Shown here in pieces: positions 1-10,254 of a stretch of 64,000 nt of DNA; positions within the stretch are counted from its first letter, which is position 1, and each line of letters opens with the position of its first letter. This stretch comes from Luscinia megarhynchos (lineage: Eukaryota; Chordata; Aves; Passeriformes; Turdidae), in contig CM067585.1 of NCBI GenBank assembly GCA_034336665.1, positions 2,107,001-2,171,000 on the forward strand, in the 5' to 3' direction. The notes under the pieces are model-generated. The model ran no database searches, was not told the origin of the DNA, and worked only from the letters and a program-made list of their open reading frames with translations. The translations under genes and the position numbers were made by a program.

Positions 1-375
1 CCTGTCCCAAACCCTGCTGTCCCCATCCCCAAACCCTGCTGTCCCCATCCCCAAACCCTGCTGTCCCCATCCCAAACCCTGCTGTCCCTGTCCCAAACCC
101 TGCTGTCCCCATCCCAAACCCTGCTGTCCCCATCCCAAACCCTGCTGTCCCCATCCCAAACCCTCCTGTCCCTGTCCCAAACCCTGCTGTCCCCATCCCC
201 AAACCCTGCTGTCCCCGTCCCAAACCCTGCTGTCCCCATCCCCAAACCCTGCTGTCCCCATCCCAAACCCTGCTGTCCCTGTCCCAAACCCTTCTGTCCC
301 CATCCCAAACCCTGCTGTCCCTGTCCCAAACCCTGCTGTCCCCATCCCAAACCCTGCTGTCCCTGTCCCAAACCC
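1..375. repeat. 21/22-bp minisatellite, cut by the window edge
   Basis: About 17 head-to-tail copies of a 21-22 bp unit with core CTGTCCCCATCCCAAACC. Most differences are CCCCATCCC versus CCTGTCCC and one extra C. The array is already running at base 1, so its true length is unknown. It stops at about 375 in a short poly-C stretch, with no flanking mobile element. No function is visible. Confidence 0.93.
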
Positions 376-658
376 CCCCGGCCTTTGGAAGCTGGCAGCA
401 CCTGGATGGAATTTCCACCACATCTCTGCTCTCCTGAGCATCTCCAAACTGCGGCAGGCTGGTGGGAGTTTTCTTCTGCTGAGTGCCCGAGCAGGGAGCA
501 ATTAATCACTCTTTCTGCTGAGAAGTAGCTGAGAACTCGCAGCCCCGGGGTCACGTCCGGGGGTCCCGGGGGTCGTTGATGCCGCGGGAGGAGCCGCCTG
601 TCCCGGCCACAGAGGGGCAGGGCACGGGGAAACCGAGGAGACAAGGGGACACAGCCCG
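376..658. other. Unique spacer before the LTR
   Basis: Single-copy, moderately GC-rich sequence. I see no exon, repeat or AT-rich conserved-looking block in it. Confidence 0.4.
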
Positions 659-659
659 A

Positions 660-1122
660 TGTTGGGAGGCATGAATCAGGAAAACCTTGTAAATGTGATT
701 GCCCAGCAAAAGATTTTGAGAATATGGGAACCATAGGTGAGATAGAAATGAAAGCCACCTTTGAGGTACCAAAGCTTAGTTACTAAATAACTAGGAGACA
801 ATAGGATGGCCGGCCAAAAGTAATCCCCTCTGGATAGAACAATGGTCCAAAGGCCAGAGAAGACCCTGCTGGCTTCGGCACAAGGGCTCCAAAGAGAAGT
901 TTTTAGGGTTTAAAGTATAACACATGATGGTCATGCAATGATTCCTACAGGCTGTATGTAAATGCTACAGGATTGGTATCTTGTGTTAGATTGGTGAGTG
1001 GAAATTAGAATATTCGACATAGAAGAAGATTTATTGTATTGTAAATAGGAAAATCACTCTCTTACTTCCTTCTCTTACTTCACTCTCTTACCTCTCTCTT
1101 ACCACTCTCTTGCTCATCCCTT
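660..1122 (+). mobile_element. Solo-LTR-like segment of an old songbird endogenous retrovirus
   Basis: An abrupt drop in GC begins at TGTTGGGAGGCATGAATC (660) and lasts about 460 bp. It includes a TTTAAAGTATAAC stretch and ends in a CTCTTACTT-type pyrimidine run (about 1045-1115). Start, composition and wording match my memory of songbird ERV LTRs, which begin with TG. No gag, pol or env sequence follows, so this would be a solo or truncated LTR. I could not find a clear CA end or matching target-site duplication, so the right border is approximate. It could instead be an ordinary AT-rich island; a repeat-library comparison would settle it. Confidence 0.58.
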
Positions 1123-1417
1123 GTGAATCCACCCCAGGTCCCTCCTCTCCAGCAGGCAGATGTGGAGTCAGCCCAGTCCCAGCTCCCCAGAGAACACTTC
1201 AGGCAGCAGCTTGGCAAGTGAGTGACCCAGCGTGCAGGACAGCAGATCTGCAGGGGGACAGGGACAGGCTGTGCCACCCCAAGGGACCAGGAGCCCCGGG
1301 CTGAGGCAGCACCATCACAGCAAGTCCCCTCTGCTCCCAGCAGGGACAGTGCCCGTGTCACCAGGGAGGGACAGGAGTCCTTGTATGCACAGGTGTGCAT
1401 CATCATAAGAAGGACAC
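1123..1417. other. Unassigned spacer
   Basis: GC-rich single-copy sequence between the LTR-like segment and a CR1 fragment. Short frames are open on both strands, but none shows domain-like content or splice signals I can support. Confidence 0.4.
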
Positions 1418-1710
1418 AGAGGGGCTGGAGTGTGTCCAGGGCAGGGGCTGAGCCCCAGGAGGGGCTGAGGGAGCTGGGAAGGGGCTCAGCTGGAGAAAAG
1501 GAGGCTCAGGGGCCCTTGTGGCTCTGCACAACTCCCTGCCAGGAGGGGACAGCCCCAGGTCGGGCTCTGGGAACAGGAACAGGGACAGGAGCAGAGGGAA
1601 CGGCCTCAGTTTGTGTCAGACAAGGTTCAGGTTGGATATCATGGAAGTTTCTTCATTGAAAAGGTGGTCAAGCCCTGGCACAGCTGCCCAGGGCAGTGGT
1701 GAAATAAAAA
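1418..1710 (+). mobile_element. CR1 LINE fragment (3' part)
   Basis: Follows the CR1 3' region in order: CTGAGGGAGCTGGGAAGGGG, then GGAGAAAAGGAGGCTCAGGG, then GGAACAGG...GAGGGAACGG, then TTGGATATCATGG and the CTGCCCAGGGCAGTGGT motif. It is cut before the terminal octamer tail. CR1 inserts by 5'-truncated reverse transcription, so a 300-bp fragment is typical. A closely related copy lies at 50018-50365. Confidence 0.88.
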
Positions 1711-1949
1711 AATGAGTAGACAAGGCACTGGTGAGAGGGTTTAGTGGCTGCAGTGGGATTCAGTTGAAGGCTGGACTTGTGGCCTTGGAGCTCTTTCCCA
1801 GCCCTGATAAGACTGGGATTGTTCTGGGCCTGGCAAACACCAGCCAGGTCCTGGACCTGCTTCCTCTGATCTGAGCTCTGGTGCCTGCCAGCCCCGCTCC
1901 AGGCTGCAGCTGGAGGGGAGAGAGGCGCAGCCCAGGGCTCAGGGATGTG
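1711..1949. other. Unassigned spacer
   Basis: Single-copy sequence between the CR1 fragment and an AT-rich island. No supported feature. Confidence 0.35.
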
Positions 1950-2128
1950 CATTCTGCTCATTGCTCACTAATACTAATGGCCCAGAGTTATTAATATTGC
2001 CACTGTAGTCATATCTGGGTAATTACTGCCATTAACCACCAGCAGAACTATTGAGTTCCCCTAATCAGTGCATTATAATAATTGGGACCAAGTGTTTTAT
2101 AGATCCAGACGTTAATTCCTTCCTAGCA
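1950..2128. promoter_or_regulatory. AT-rich island, candidate conserved non-coding element
   Basis: A non-repetitive 180-bp block, much more AT-rich than its flanks, with repeated TAAT-type homeodomain cores (CTAATACTAATGG, GGTAATTACTGCCATTAA, CTAATCAGTGCATTATAATAATTG). It has no coding potential and no match to CR1 or LTR sequence. Islands like this in GC-rich deserts are commonly vertebrate developmental enhancers. That reading is inference, because conservation cannot be seen from one sequence. Confidence 0.42.
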
Positions 2129-2199
2129 CCTCTCCCTCCCCTGGAGCTGCTCCTCCCTGCTCAGCTCCAGAGCTGCTCCCTGTGCCCAGCTGCTGGGCA

Positions 2200-2915
2200 C
2201 CCTGTGGGTGACCCACGCCTTGGGGTGCCCCAGGCTCCATCCCATGGGAAATCATCCCTGTAGGAATTTTGGGAGGCCAGCCCAGGGTGACCCATGCCTT
2301 GGGATGGATGTCCTGTGCTCCATCCAGTGGGAAATCATCCCTGCAGGAATTTTGGGAGGCCAGCCCAGGGTGACCCATGCCTTGGGGTGCCCCAGGCTCC
2401 ACCCAGTGGGAAATCATCCCTGTAGGAATTTTGGGAGGCCAGCCCAGGGTGACCCATGCCTTGGGATGGATGTCCTGTGCTCCATCCAGTGGGAAATCAT
2501 CCCTGCAGGAATTTTGGGAGGCCAGCCCAGGGTGCCCCATGCCCTAGCATGTCCCAGGCTCCATCCAGTGGGAATCATCCCTGTAGGAATTTTGGGAGGC
2601 CAGCCCAGGGCGACCCATGCCTTGGGATGGATGTCCTGTGCTCCATCCAGTGGGAAATCATCCCTGCAGGAATTTTGGGTGGCCAGCCCAGGGTGACCCA
2701 TGCCTTGAGGTGCCCCAGGCTCCACCCAGTGGGAAATCATCCCTGCAGGAATTTTGGGAGGCCAGCCCAGGGTGACCCATGCCTTGGAACGTCCTGTTTT
2801 CCATCCAGTGGGAAATCATCCCTGCAGGAATTTTGGGAGGCCAGCCCAGGGTGACCCATGCCTTGGGGTGCCCCAGGCTCCATCCAGTGGGAATCATCCC
2901 TGTTTGGGTGTCCAG
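2200..2915. repeat. Alternating 83/79-bp dimeric minisatellite
   Basis: Eight to nine copies of an ~80-bp unit containing GGAATTTTGGGAGGCCAGCC. The distances between successive GGGAGG marks are 83, 79, 83, 78, 83, 79 and 79. Two monomer types alternate: one carries GATGGATGTCCTGTGCTCC, the other GGTGCCCCAGGCTCC. The evolving unit was therefore a dimer of about 162 bp, a small higher-order repeat. All frames on both strands are nearly stop-free because of the repeat. Confidence 0.95.
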
Positions 2916-3429
2916 GTGCTCCTGCTCAGGGGTCCAGGCCGTGCAGGGGCTCCACGGGAGGGGCTGGCCCCACGCCCTGCAGCACCTCCCAGGCTCTGGA
3001 GGCAGCAGGAAGGACGGAGCACTGGGGCTGCTCCTTCTGCTGGGACAGAAATCTGCTGTGGGGGGAGTTAATGGCACAGTCTGCTATTTACACCCAGCTC
3101 CTCTTGCTCTGGAAAGCTCTTCCTGCTGCAGCCATCTGGGCCTTGGAGCCCAGAGCTGCCTCAGCCGGGTGACTCAGAGCCTTGAATGAGAGGAGCAGCC
3201 CCTGGAGCAGAGTTGGAGCTGCTGGGACCCCACTCCTGCCCCCCTGAGCAGCAGCAAGCCCTGGCTCTCCCCAGGGATGCCCAGAGCAGGCAGAGCCAGG
3301 CTGGCTCCAAAGCCAGTGTCTGCCACAGCCTTGGGGCACAAAGGGGGTCCCAGGCCTGGCAGGGGGGATGAAACTGGGGGCAGAGCAGGTCTGCAGCCCC
3401 CCAGAACAACTCAGCCCCTGTCTGCAGCA
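2916..3429. other. Unassigned GC-rich spacer
   Basis: Single-copy sequence. Open frames on both strands overlap one another and lack recognisable domains. No repeat or regulatory signal I can support. Confidence 0.35.
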
Positions 3430-3885
3430 GGAGATGTGTGACTGCTTTGTGACAGGGAAAGCACAACCATGTGTCCTTTAGAGCTGGCCTGAAAACAAAA
3501 ATCCCTGGAAATTCTAATAAATTAAAAAAAAAAGAGAGGGGGTGGAATTTTTAGAGTGGTAGTTATGCTGAAGGTTTGGCTGTGCCCAAGCCAATGCATT
3601 TCCTTCCAACCACAGCCATTTCACAGGAATCTTTTTTGATGTTTAGCAAAATAAAATTAAGGGAAACTTTGAAACAAAGTCATTTGGAAGAGGAAAAAAA
3701 AATCAAAACATTTCAATCTGAATAGGCTGAAATAAAATGTTTTGATCTTTGGGGTTTTTTTTTCCTCCAAACAAACCATTCAGCAGAATCGACATATTCA
3801 TCCAGAACCGTTTGGTGTTGTCAAATCTGAATTTTTGTTTTATATATATTTAAAAAAAAAAAAAAAAATTCAAGCCCTCCCAGCT
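3430..3885. promoter_or_regulatory. AT-rich island, candidate conserved non-coding element
   Basis: About 450 bp of non-repetitive AT-rich sequence with several A/T runs (3522-3533, 3757-3765, 3851-3867) and many ATTTCA/GAAAT-type motifs. It is flanked by GC-rich sequence and has no coding potential. Regulatory identity is inferred from composition alone. Confidence 0.4.
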
Positions 3886-4135
3886 CTAGCCAGCCTGGCT
3901 GGTTCCTTGCAGGCAGTGTCCTCACTGAGAGCTTTGCAGGGACCCTCCTGGGTGGCTGTGAGTCCTGAGGGGAGAAATGCCTCGCTGTGGAGCAGAGAGC
4001 AGCACCAGCACACCCCCACCCTCCTGCCCAGCCCACAGGGACAGCTCTGCCACGGGGAGGGCACGGCCTCGACACCCCGGGAGGGCTGAGCCAGGTGAGA
4101 GCCGCTCCCCTGGGCGCGCAGGTGAGAGAGCAGAG

Positions 4136-4300
4136 CCGCGCAATCAACAGCGCTAATTGCAAAGGCAACGCCTGGCAGAAATAAGATGGTTATTCTGCAT
4201 CGCTGGGCACTCTTACAATCAAATTGTCCACAGACAATTAGCTGAGCAGGAGAAATAGGAATTAGATTTCTAATTGTGCTGGTGAAAGGCATTTGGGAGC
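4136..4300. promoter_or_regulatory. Short homeodomain-motif island, candidate enhancer core
   Basis: A compact block carrying GCTAATTGC, ACAATTAGCTGAG, ATTAGATTTC and CTAATTGTG within 160 bp, plus AAATAAGATGG. This density of TAATTG/CAATTA motifs in an otherwise GC-rich stretch is characteristic of vertebrate developmental enhancers. It is not repetitive and not coding. Confidence 0.47.
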
Positions 4301-4574
4301 ACTGGGGGCGAGGTGTGTGCAGGAGCTGCCACCCCGGGGGACGCAGAGCCGGGAGGCGGCTGAGGCTGCGGCACAGGCGGCTCCTCGGGGGGCTCTGGCC
4401 GAGGCTTCCCTTTCCCCGGGTTATTTATTCCTCTCCTTCCCTGCACCACCGAGCGCTGCGTGCTCTCCTGCACGGCCCTGGGCATCCCTGGGCTCGGGGC
4501 ATCTTCCCCCGAGGGGCCGCCAGCGTCCGCTGCGCTCCAGGCGGTGTCACACCGAGCCGGCTGCTGTCCCCGCT

Positions 4575-4998
4575 CCCCGGACAGCGGGGAGGCAGCGCCT
4601 GGGGCTGCCTGGCTGCTGCTAGCGCTGCTGCTGGCTCTGCTGCGGGTGTCTCCTGTGCCACAGCTCCCCTCTGCAATGAGGGACAGCGGGGAGGCAGCGC
4701 TGGGGCTGCCTGGCTGCTGCTAGCGCTGCTGCTGGCTCCTGCTGCGGCTGTCCTGTGCCACGGCTCCCGGGCACTCCCCGGACAGCGGGGAGGCAGCGCT
4801 GGGGCTCCCTGGCTGCTGCTAAAGCTGCTGCTGGCTCCTGCTGCGGGTGTCCTGTGCCACAGCTCTGGGGCTGCAATGAGGACAGCGGGGAGGCAGCTTG
4901 GGGCTCCCTGGCTGCTGCTAAAGCTGCTGCTGGCTCTGCTGCGGGTGTCTCCTGTGCCACAGCTCCCCTCTGCAATGAGGACAGCGGGGAGTCCTCCT
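4575..4998. repeat. ~100-bp minisatellite (four copies plus a partial)
   Basis: The mark ACAGCGGGGAGGCAG recurs at 4581, 4683, 4782, 4882 and, partly, 4981 (spacing 102, 99, 100, 99). Each unit carries several CTGCTG triplets (GCTGCTGCTGGCTC). The triplets make Leu- or Ala-rich open frames on both strands, including a 312-codon frame at 4276-5214. I regard these as artefacts: the frame changes with unit length, and there is no independent coding evidence. Confidence 0.92.
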
Positions 4999-5990
4999 GC
5001 CTCTGCTCCCCGGGCTGATGGGAGCACCCACAGCGTCCCTGCTGCCTGCGGGCTCTGGCTGCTGTGCAGGGCGCTGGGTTTGCACCTCAGGCATCCTTCA
5101 GCCCGCCCCTGTGGGGCTGCCCCTCAGCAGCTCACCGGGGCAGCGGGGACAGAGCGGCTGCAGAGTCCCAGGAGGGGCAGAGCCCTCAAGGGGTGTCACA
5201 CCTGCATCAGCTGATGGCAGCAACCTGTCCTGCGGCTGGGGAAAGACTTTTGGGAGCCACCAGTGAAGAGAGCAAGGTCTAAGAGCACTTCCCCCTCCTG
5301 CCATCTCCCAGCACACACCCCTCACAGCTGCTGAGCACGGGGAGGACGGACCCGAGCAGTGCCAAAGGGGTTTGGGGAGGGGATTTCCTCTTTGCTTTCC
5401 TGTGTCCCCAAGGCCTGTGAGAGGGTGCTGGCTGTGACCTCAGTGGGACATCCCACAGAGACCTTCTCTCCCGACCCCACTGATGCTTTGGGATGCGGCA
5501 TCCCCCAGGCTGCAGAGCCACCAGCACTCCTTCCCTTCCAGCAGCAGAGGCAGGAGCAGTGCAGGGCCTTTGTGACAAAATCAGTCACCTGCAGACAGAG
5601 GCCATGCCAGCCCCTCCTGCCTCACCACTGTGCCAGGTGAAGATCACAGCAGCAAATCCTGGCAGCCAGGATTAGTGCCCAGGGCATCTCCTCTGAGCCT
5701 GCAGCTGCACCTGAGCCACCAAACCAAGGGAAAAATGGAATTCAAGTCACCTCAGGGAGCATGCGGTGCTGGTAGCACACCCACACCATCCACTGGAGTG
5801 GGCACTGTGGCTCCTGCTATTGGGGGCAGGAGGTGCTGTGTCCTCTGGAGTCCCACCACAGATGGGCAGCAGGGCCAGGGCTCCCTGCCCCTCACAGCAG
5901 AGATGGGGACAAGCTCATAGTCCCAAAAGGATCAGCCCCAGGTGATGCTGCTGCTCTGGGGGTACAGCCAAATACAGCCCCACTCCTTTA
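4999..5990. other. Unassigned single-copy spacer
   Basis: About 1 kb of moderately GC-rich, non-repetitive DNA. I saw no CR1, LTR, array or AT-rich island, and no frame with recognisable protein content. Confidence 0.35.
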
Positions 5991-5997
5991 TTCTCAT

Positions 5998-6574
5998 GCA
6001 GACACACATATACACATACAGATATAGATGTAAATATACATATGGGTATAGATATAGATATATAGATTAGATAGATATAGATATAGATATATAGATATTG
6101 ATAGATATATAGATATAGATATAGACACATAGATATAGATATATAGATATAGATACAGATATAGATATAGATAGATATAGATAGATATAGATAGATATAG
6201 ATTATATAGATATAGATAGATATAGATATAGATGATATAGATATATAGATATAAATTAGATATAGATATATTGATATATAGATATATAGATATATAGATA
6301 TAGATATCGATTAGATATAGATATAGATATATACAGATATAGATTAGATATAGATATAGAGATATAGATATAGATATATACAGATATAGATATAGATGAT
6401 ATAGATGATATAGATATATAGATATAAATTAGATATAGATATACAGATATAGATATAGATGATGTAGATATATAGATATAAATTAGATATAGATATATAG
6501 ATACAGATATAGATATAGATGATATAGATATAGATATAGATTAGATATAGATATAGATGATATAGATATAGATA
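5998..6574. repeat. GATATA microsatellite, ~575 bp
   Basis: Almost entirely GATATA/TAGATA hexamers, with 4-bp slips giving GATAGATATAG runs (6150-6200) and a repeated GATATAGATGATATAGAT variant block. It is a near-zero-GC island in a GC-rich window and ends sharply at 6574. It contains many AGATAG (WGATAR) sequences, but I would not read them as GATA-factor sites without binding data. It is likely to vary in length between individuals. Confidence 0.96.
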
Positions 6575-6589
6575 TATGCATCCCCTTTG

Positions 6590-6905
6590 CCTTTGGAGTC
6601 ACCAGTGTTGAAATCTTCCCTGCCAAGAGTCTTCTGAGAAATACCCTCCTCCCCCTCCCCGTTTCTCCTTCTCTCTTTCTCTCTGTGGCATTCAGGCTAA
6701 TTTTATCTTGTGTCTTTCATCTGCCTGTGTATCTACCACTCCTGACAAAAAAGAGATTTTCACAGATTTTGCTAGTGCTCACCAGCTCTAAAAGCTTTCA
6801 TCTCTCTCTGACGACGAGTGCGTGTCATCCGCTCGCTCCAAATTACAGCAGAGGCCTCCACACTCAATGGCAGCATTTTCTGCCTAATTTCCCAGGCACC
6901 AGGAT
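6590..6905. promoter_or_regulatory. Single-copy AT-rich island, candidate conserved non-coding element
   Basis: The best part is 6690-6900, with GGCTAATTTTATC, CAAATTACAGC and TGCCTAATTTCCC around a CpG-containing segment (GACGACGAGTGCGTGTC). It has no repeat structure and no open frame with domain content. Enhancer identity is inference. Confidence 0.4.
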
Positions 6906-7427
6906 TAAGTGTGGGCTGGAGGCTTGCCTGGCAGAGCCCCTGGCCCCGGGGCAGCCTGGAGCTGAGGAGTCCCTGCTCAGCCCTGCACATCCCCCGCAGA
7001 CCGCAGCAGGGCTGTCCCAGCCCAGGGGTGGCACGGGCGGGCAGGGGGCACAGAGTCTGCCCAGCCCAGCCTGGGTGTGAGAGCAGCCCAGGGCACCAAA
7101 TCCACCGTGGAGGGGCTGCTGCAAGCCCAGGAGGCAACCATGTGTCTGAGTGATGCCCAGGCAGCTGCAGCAGCAGGTGAGGGCTCAGCTCCTGCCACCA
7201 CAGCAGTCCCAGGCTGATGCTCCCTCTGGGTGCTCTGCTGCCACATCTCAGATCTGGCTGCTGCCAGGGTGACAGCTGTGCTGTCCACACCAGGAACAGC
7301 CACCACAGTCTGCCCAGGTGGGCACCCACAGCCCCTGGGCACCCCCCAGCACCACAGGGGAGGCAAAATGTGTCCCCTGGAAACAGTGCTGTGCTTAAAC
7401 AGGGCAAAAAAGGCAGCACAGGGACCA
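6906..7427. other. Unassigned GC-rich spacer
   Basis: Single-copy sequence. Frames are open on both strands (up to about 218 codons on minus), but in low-complexity, GC-driven composition. No supported feature. Confidence 0.35.
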
Positions 7428-7935
7428 TGGAATAGAAACCCAGAATGGCCTGGCTTGTAAGAGACCTTAAAGATCATCTTGTTCCACCCCTGCCATGGCA
7501 GGGACACCTCCCACTGCCCCAGGCTGCTCCAGCCCCAGTTCCAGCCTGGCCTGGGACACTGCCAGGGATCCAGGGGCAGCCACAGCTGCTCTGGGCACCT
7601 GTGCCAGGGCCTCACCATCCTCTGAGGAAAGAGTTTATTCCCAACATCCAGTATAAGCCTTCTGTCTCCCAGTTTGTCACCACTCCCCCTGTCCTGTCAC
7701 CCCAAGCCTCTGTACATAGTCTCCATCTCTCTCCATCTTTCTTGTTGCCCCTTCAGGCACTGCAAGGCCACAATTAGGTCGTGACAAAGTCTGCTCTTCT
7801 CCAGGCTGAACAATCCCAACTCTCCCAGCCTTTCCTCCCAGCAGCTGCTCCATTGCTTCAGTCACGTCCACGAGCCCCTCTGGACACTGCAGCAGCTGCA
7901 GCTCCTCCCTGAGCAGGGCCCCAGGGCTGGGGAGC
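7428..7935 (-). mobile_element. CR1 LINE 3' fragment, long
   Basis: Read on minus, this ends with the CR1 hallmark: on plus, GACCTTAAAGATCATCTTG, then TTCCACCCCTGCCATGGCAG, then the CAGCCACAGCTGCTCTGGGC and CCAGGCTGAACAATCCCAA motifs. The last is the CR1 segment lying about 400 bp from the 3' end. It is the longest recognisable CR1 3' segment here. The GGCTGGG pentamer array begins just past its 5' side. Confidence 0.9.
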
Positions 7936-7989
7936 TGAGAGGGGCAGAGGGGCAGAGGGGCAGAACCCTCCCTGCCCTGCTGCCCAGGC

Positions 7990-8706
7990 TGGGGGATCAG
8001 CCCAGCCCAGCCCAGCCCAGCCCACCCAGCCCAGCCCAGCCCAACCCAGCCCAGCCCAGCCCAGCCCAGCCCAGCCTAGCCCAACCCAGCCCAGCCCAAC
8101 TCCAGCCCAGCCCAGCCCAGCCCAGCTCCCAGCTAGCCCAGCTGGCCCAGCCCAGCCCAGCCCAGCCCAGCCCAGCTCAGCCCAGCCCAGCCCAGCCCAG
8201 CCCAGCCCGTAGCCCAGCCCAGCCCAGCTCCAGCTCAGCCCAGCTCGCCAGCCCAGCCCGCCCCAGCTGGCCCAACCCAACCCAGCCCAACCCAGCCCGG
8301 CCCAGCCCAGCCCAGCCCAGCCCAACCCAGCCCGGCCCAGCCCAGCCCAGCCCAGCCCAGCCCAACCCAGCCCAGCCCAGCCCAGCCCGGACCAACCCAG
8401 CCAACTCGCTCAGCCTCAGCCCTAGCCCAGCCCAGCCCAAACCAGCCCAGCCCAGCCCAGCCCAGCCCAACCCAACCCAGCCCGGCCCGCCTGGCCCAGC
8501 CCGGCCCGGCCCAATCTAAAAACAGCCGGCCCAGCCCAGCCCAAACCAACCCGGCCCAGCTCCAGCCGGCCCAGCCCGCCCAACCCAGCCCAAACCAACC
8601 CGGCCCAGCCCAGCCCAGCCCGGCCCAACCCAACCCAGCCCAACCCAACCCAACCCAGCCCAACCCAACCCAGCCCAGCCCTGCCCAGCCCGGCCCAGCC
8701 CAGGCA
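7990..8706. repeat. CAGCC pentanucleotide array, ~715 bp
   Basis: Nearly pure (CAGCC)n with CAACC, CGGCC and CCAGCTC variants. The minus strand is (GGCTG)n, giving GGGCTGGGCTGGGCTGGG runs that satisfy the classical G-quadruplex pattern dozens of times. Minus-strand open frames read as Trp-Ala-Gly-Leu-Gly repeats and are artefacts, since a 5-bp unit encodes the same pentapeptide in every frame. Confidence 0.97.
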
Positions 8707-8835
8707 GGGGGCTCTGGGCCAGCACACTCAGATCTCACCCAAGGCCTGGTGCTCATCCTCAGCCTGGACTGAGCCCAGGGCTCACATCAGGTGACATGGC
8801 CGGGGGTGCCCAGCCCCAGGGACAGCCCAGCCTGC

Positions 8836-9460
8836 TGACCACACTGACCACACTGACCACAGTGAGCCCACTGACCACACTGACCCCACTGACCACACTG
8901 ACCACACTGATCATACTGGCATCATTGACCTCATTGACCCCACTGACCACAGTGACCACACACTGACCACACTGACCACACTGACCACACTGACCACACT
9001 GACCCACACTGACCACACTGACCCTACTGACCACACTGACCCCAGTAACCACACTGACCACACTGACCCCACTGACCCCACTGACCCCACAGACCACACT
9101 GACCACACTGAACACACTGATCATACTGACCCCACTGACCCTACTGACCACAGTGACCACACTGACCACACTGACCACACTGACCCCAGTAACGCCACTG
9201 ACCCCACTGACCCCAGTGACCCCACTGAGCCCACTGACCCCACTGACCCCACTGACCCCACTGACCCCACTGACCCCAGTGTCCCCACTGACCCCAGTGA
9301 CCCCACTGACCACACTGACCCCAGTAACGCCACTGACCCCACTGACCCCAGTGACCCCACTGAGCCCACTGACCCCACTGACCCCAGTGACCCCAGTAAC
9401 ACCACTGACCCCAGTGACCCCAGTGACCCCAGTAACGCCCCACTGACCCCAGTGACCCCC
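8836..9460. repeat. 9-bp array of (A)CTGACCC(C/A), with DR3-type GGGTCA repeats
   Basis: About 68 copies of a 9-bp unit, mostly CACTGACCA on the left and ACTGACCCC on the right. On minus, the ACTGACCCC units read GGGTCA, then 3 bp, then GGGTCA. TGACCC starts at 9235, 9244, 9253, 9262, 9271 and 9280 without interruption. That is a run of DR3 direct repeats fitting the vitamin D receptor/RXR half-site RGKTCA. The left part has TGGTCA half-sites, which fit less well. Val-Ser-Gly and Thr-Leu-Thr-Pro frames across it are repeat translation. Confidence 0.96.
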
Positions 9461-9684
9461 AGACCACGCCCTGCCGCTCCCCAGCCAGCACCCTGCCCCG
9501 GGCAGGGGAGCTCTGCTCCATCCTTTGGAATCCCAATGCCATGGAAGGCCCCGCGCACACACGAGGCTCTGGGGCTGCTGAGGGCACACACCTGGTGCAG
9601 AGCGGGGACTCCCGGGCCAGGAACCCCCTCCCTCATGCCAGGGGTGCCGTGGGGAGCCAGCAGCTCCTCCCTCGGCTCCCTGAC
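9461..9684. other. Unassigned spacer
   Basis: GC-rich single-copy DNA. Nothing I can support. Confidence 0.35.
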
Positions 9685-9830
9685 AGGCAGAGCACGAGCT
9701 GAGATGCAATGAGGAGCAGACAGCATGATTAGCTCTGCTCAAAAAGGTCAAAACACTTATCAGACATGAACGGCAAAGCTAAAAATACACTCGGCACCTC
9801 CCTGGCAATTCTCTCCCGGGAAGTGACAGC
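9685..9830. promoter_or_regulatory. Short conserved-looking island
   Basis: Single-copy sequence with GCATGATTAGCTC, CTCAAAAAGGTCAAAAC and CACTTATCAGACATGAACGG, ending in CTAAAAATACACTCGG. Intermediate GC with well-formed transcription-factor-like words. Candidate enhancer by composition only. Confidence 0.36.
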
Positions 9831-10254
9831 CATGGCTTGGTGGGAAACGGGCTGTGGGATGTGAGCAGGGCTGCTGCACTGCTGGATGGCAGCCTGGATC
9901 GGCAAAGGGGGATCTGCCCATTGCTGTCATCCTGTGACCAGGGAAGGGCTGTGACACCACCGTGTTAGAGGTGCTCTGAGGGCGACTGGGATGGGTGGGA
10001 TAGCACAGGAGGGGGTGATGCTGCAGCCTGCAAGGCCAGGCTGGAAGTCAGAGTGTGCAGGAGGTGAGGGGGAAAATTACTCCAGAGCTGAAACATCAGG
10101 GAGCAGCAGGAGAGAGGAAAGAACAAGGAGGTAACAGGATGCCCTGGATGGCACAGGGGGGGAGCTGGAGACACAAGATTTAGCAAAAAGCCAGTGTGAT
10201 TGCCCCTCTGGCCCCACTGTTCTGGCTCCAGAGACCCTCAGACAGCCAGGACAG
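9831..10254. other. Unassigned spacer
   Basis: Non-repetitive and moderately GC-rich. No exon, mobile element or AT island seen. Confidence 0.35.

Noticed and set aside
660..1122. Complete provirus
   Set aside because: No internal gag, pol or env and no second LTR in the expected orientation. The LTR-like segment at 42.1 kb is a different family on the other strand.
4276..5214. 312-codon plus frame with Leu-rich stretches resembling repeated signal peptides
   Set aside because: The Leu runs come from CTGCTG triplets in a 100-bp minisatellite. Unit length changes shift the frame, and minus frames are open too.
5998..6574. GATA-factor enhancer suggested by many AGATAG words
   Set aside because: The words are a by-product of the GATATA microsatellite.
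8158..8756. Trp-Ala-Gly-Leu-Gly repeat proteins on minus
   Set aside because: A pentanucleotide array gives the same pentapeptide in every frame.
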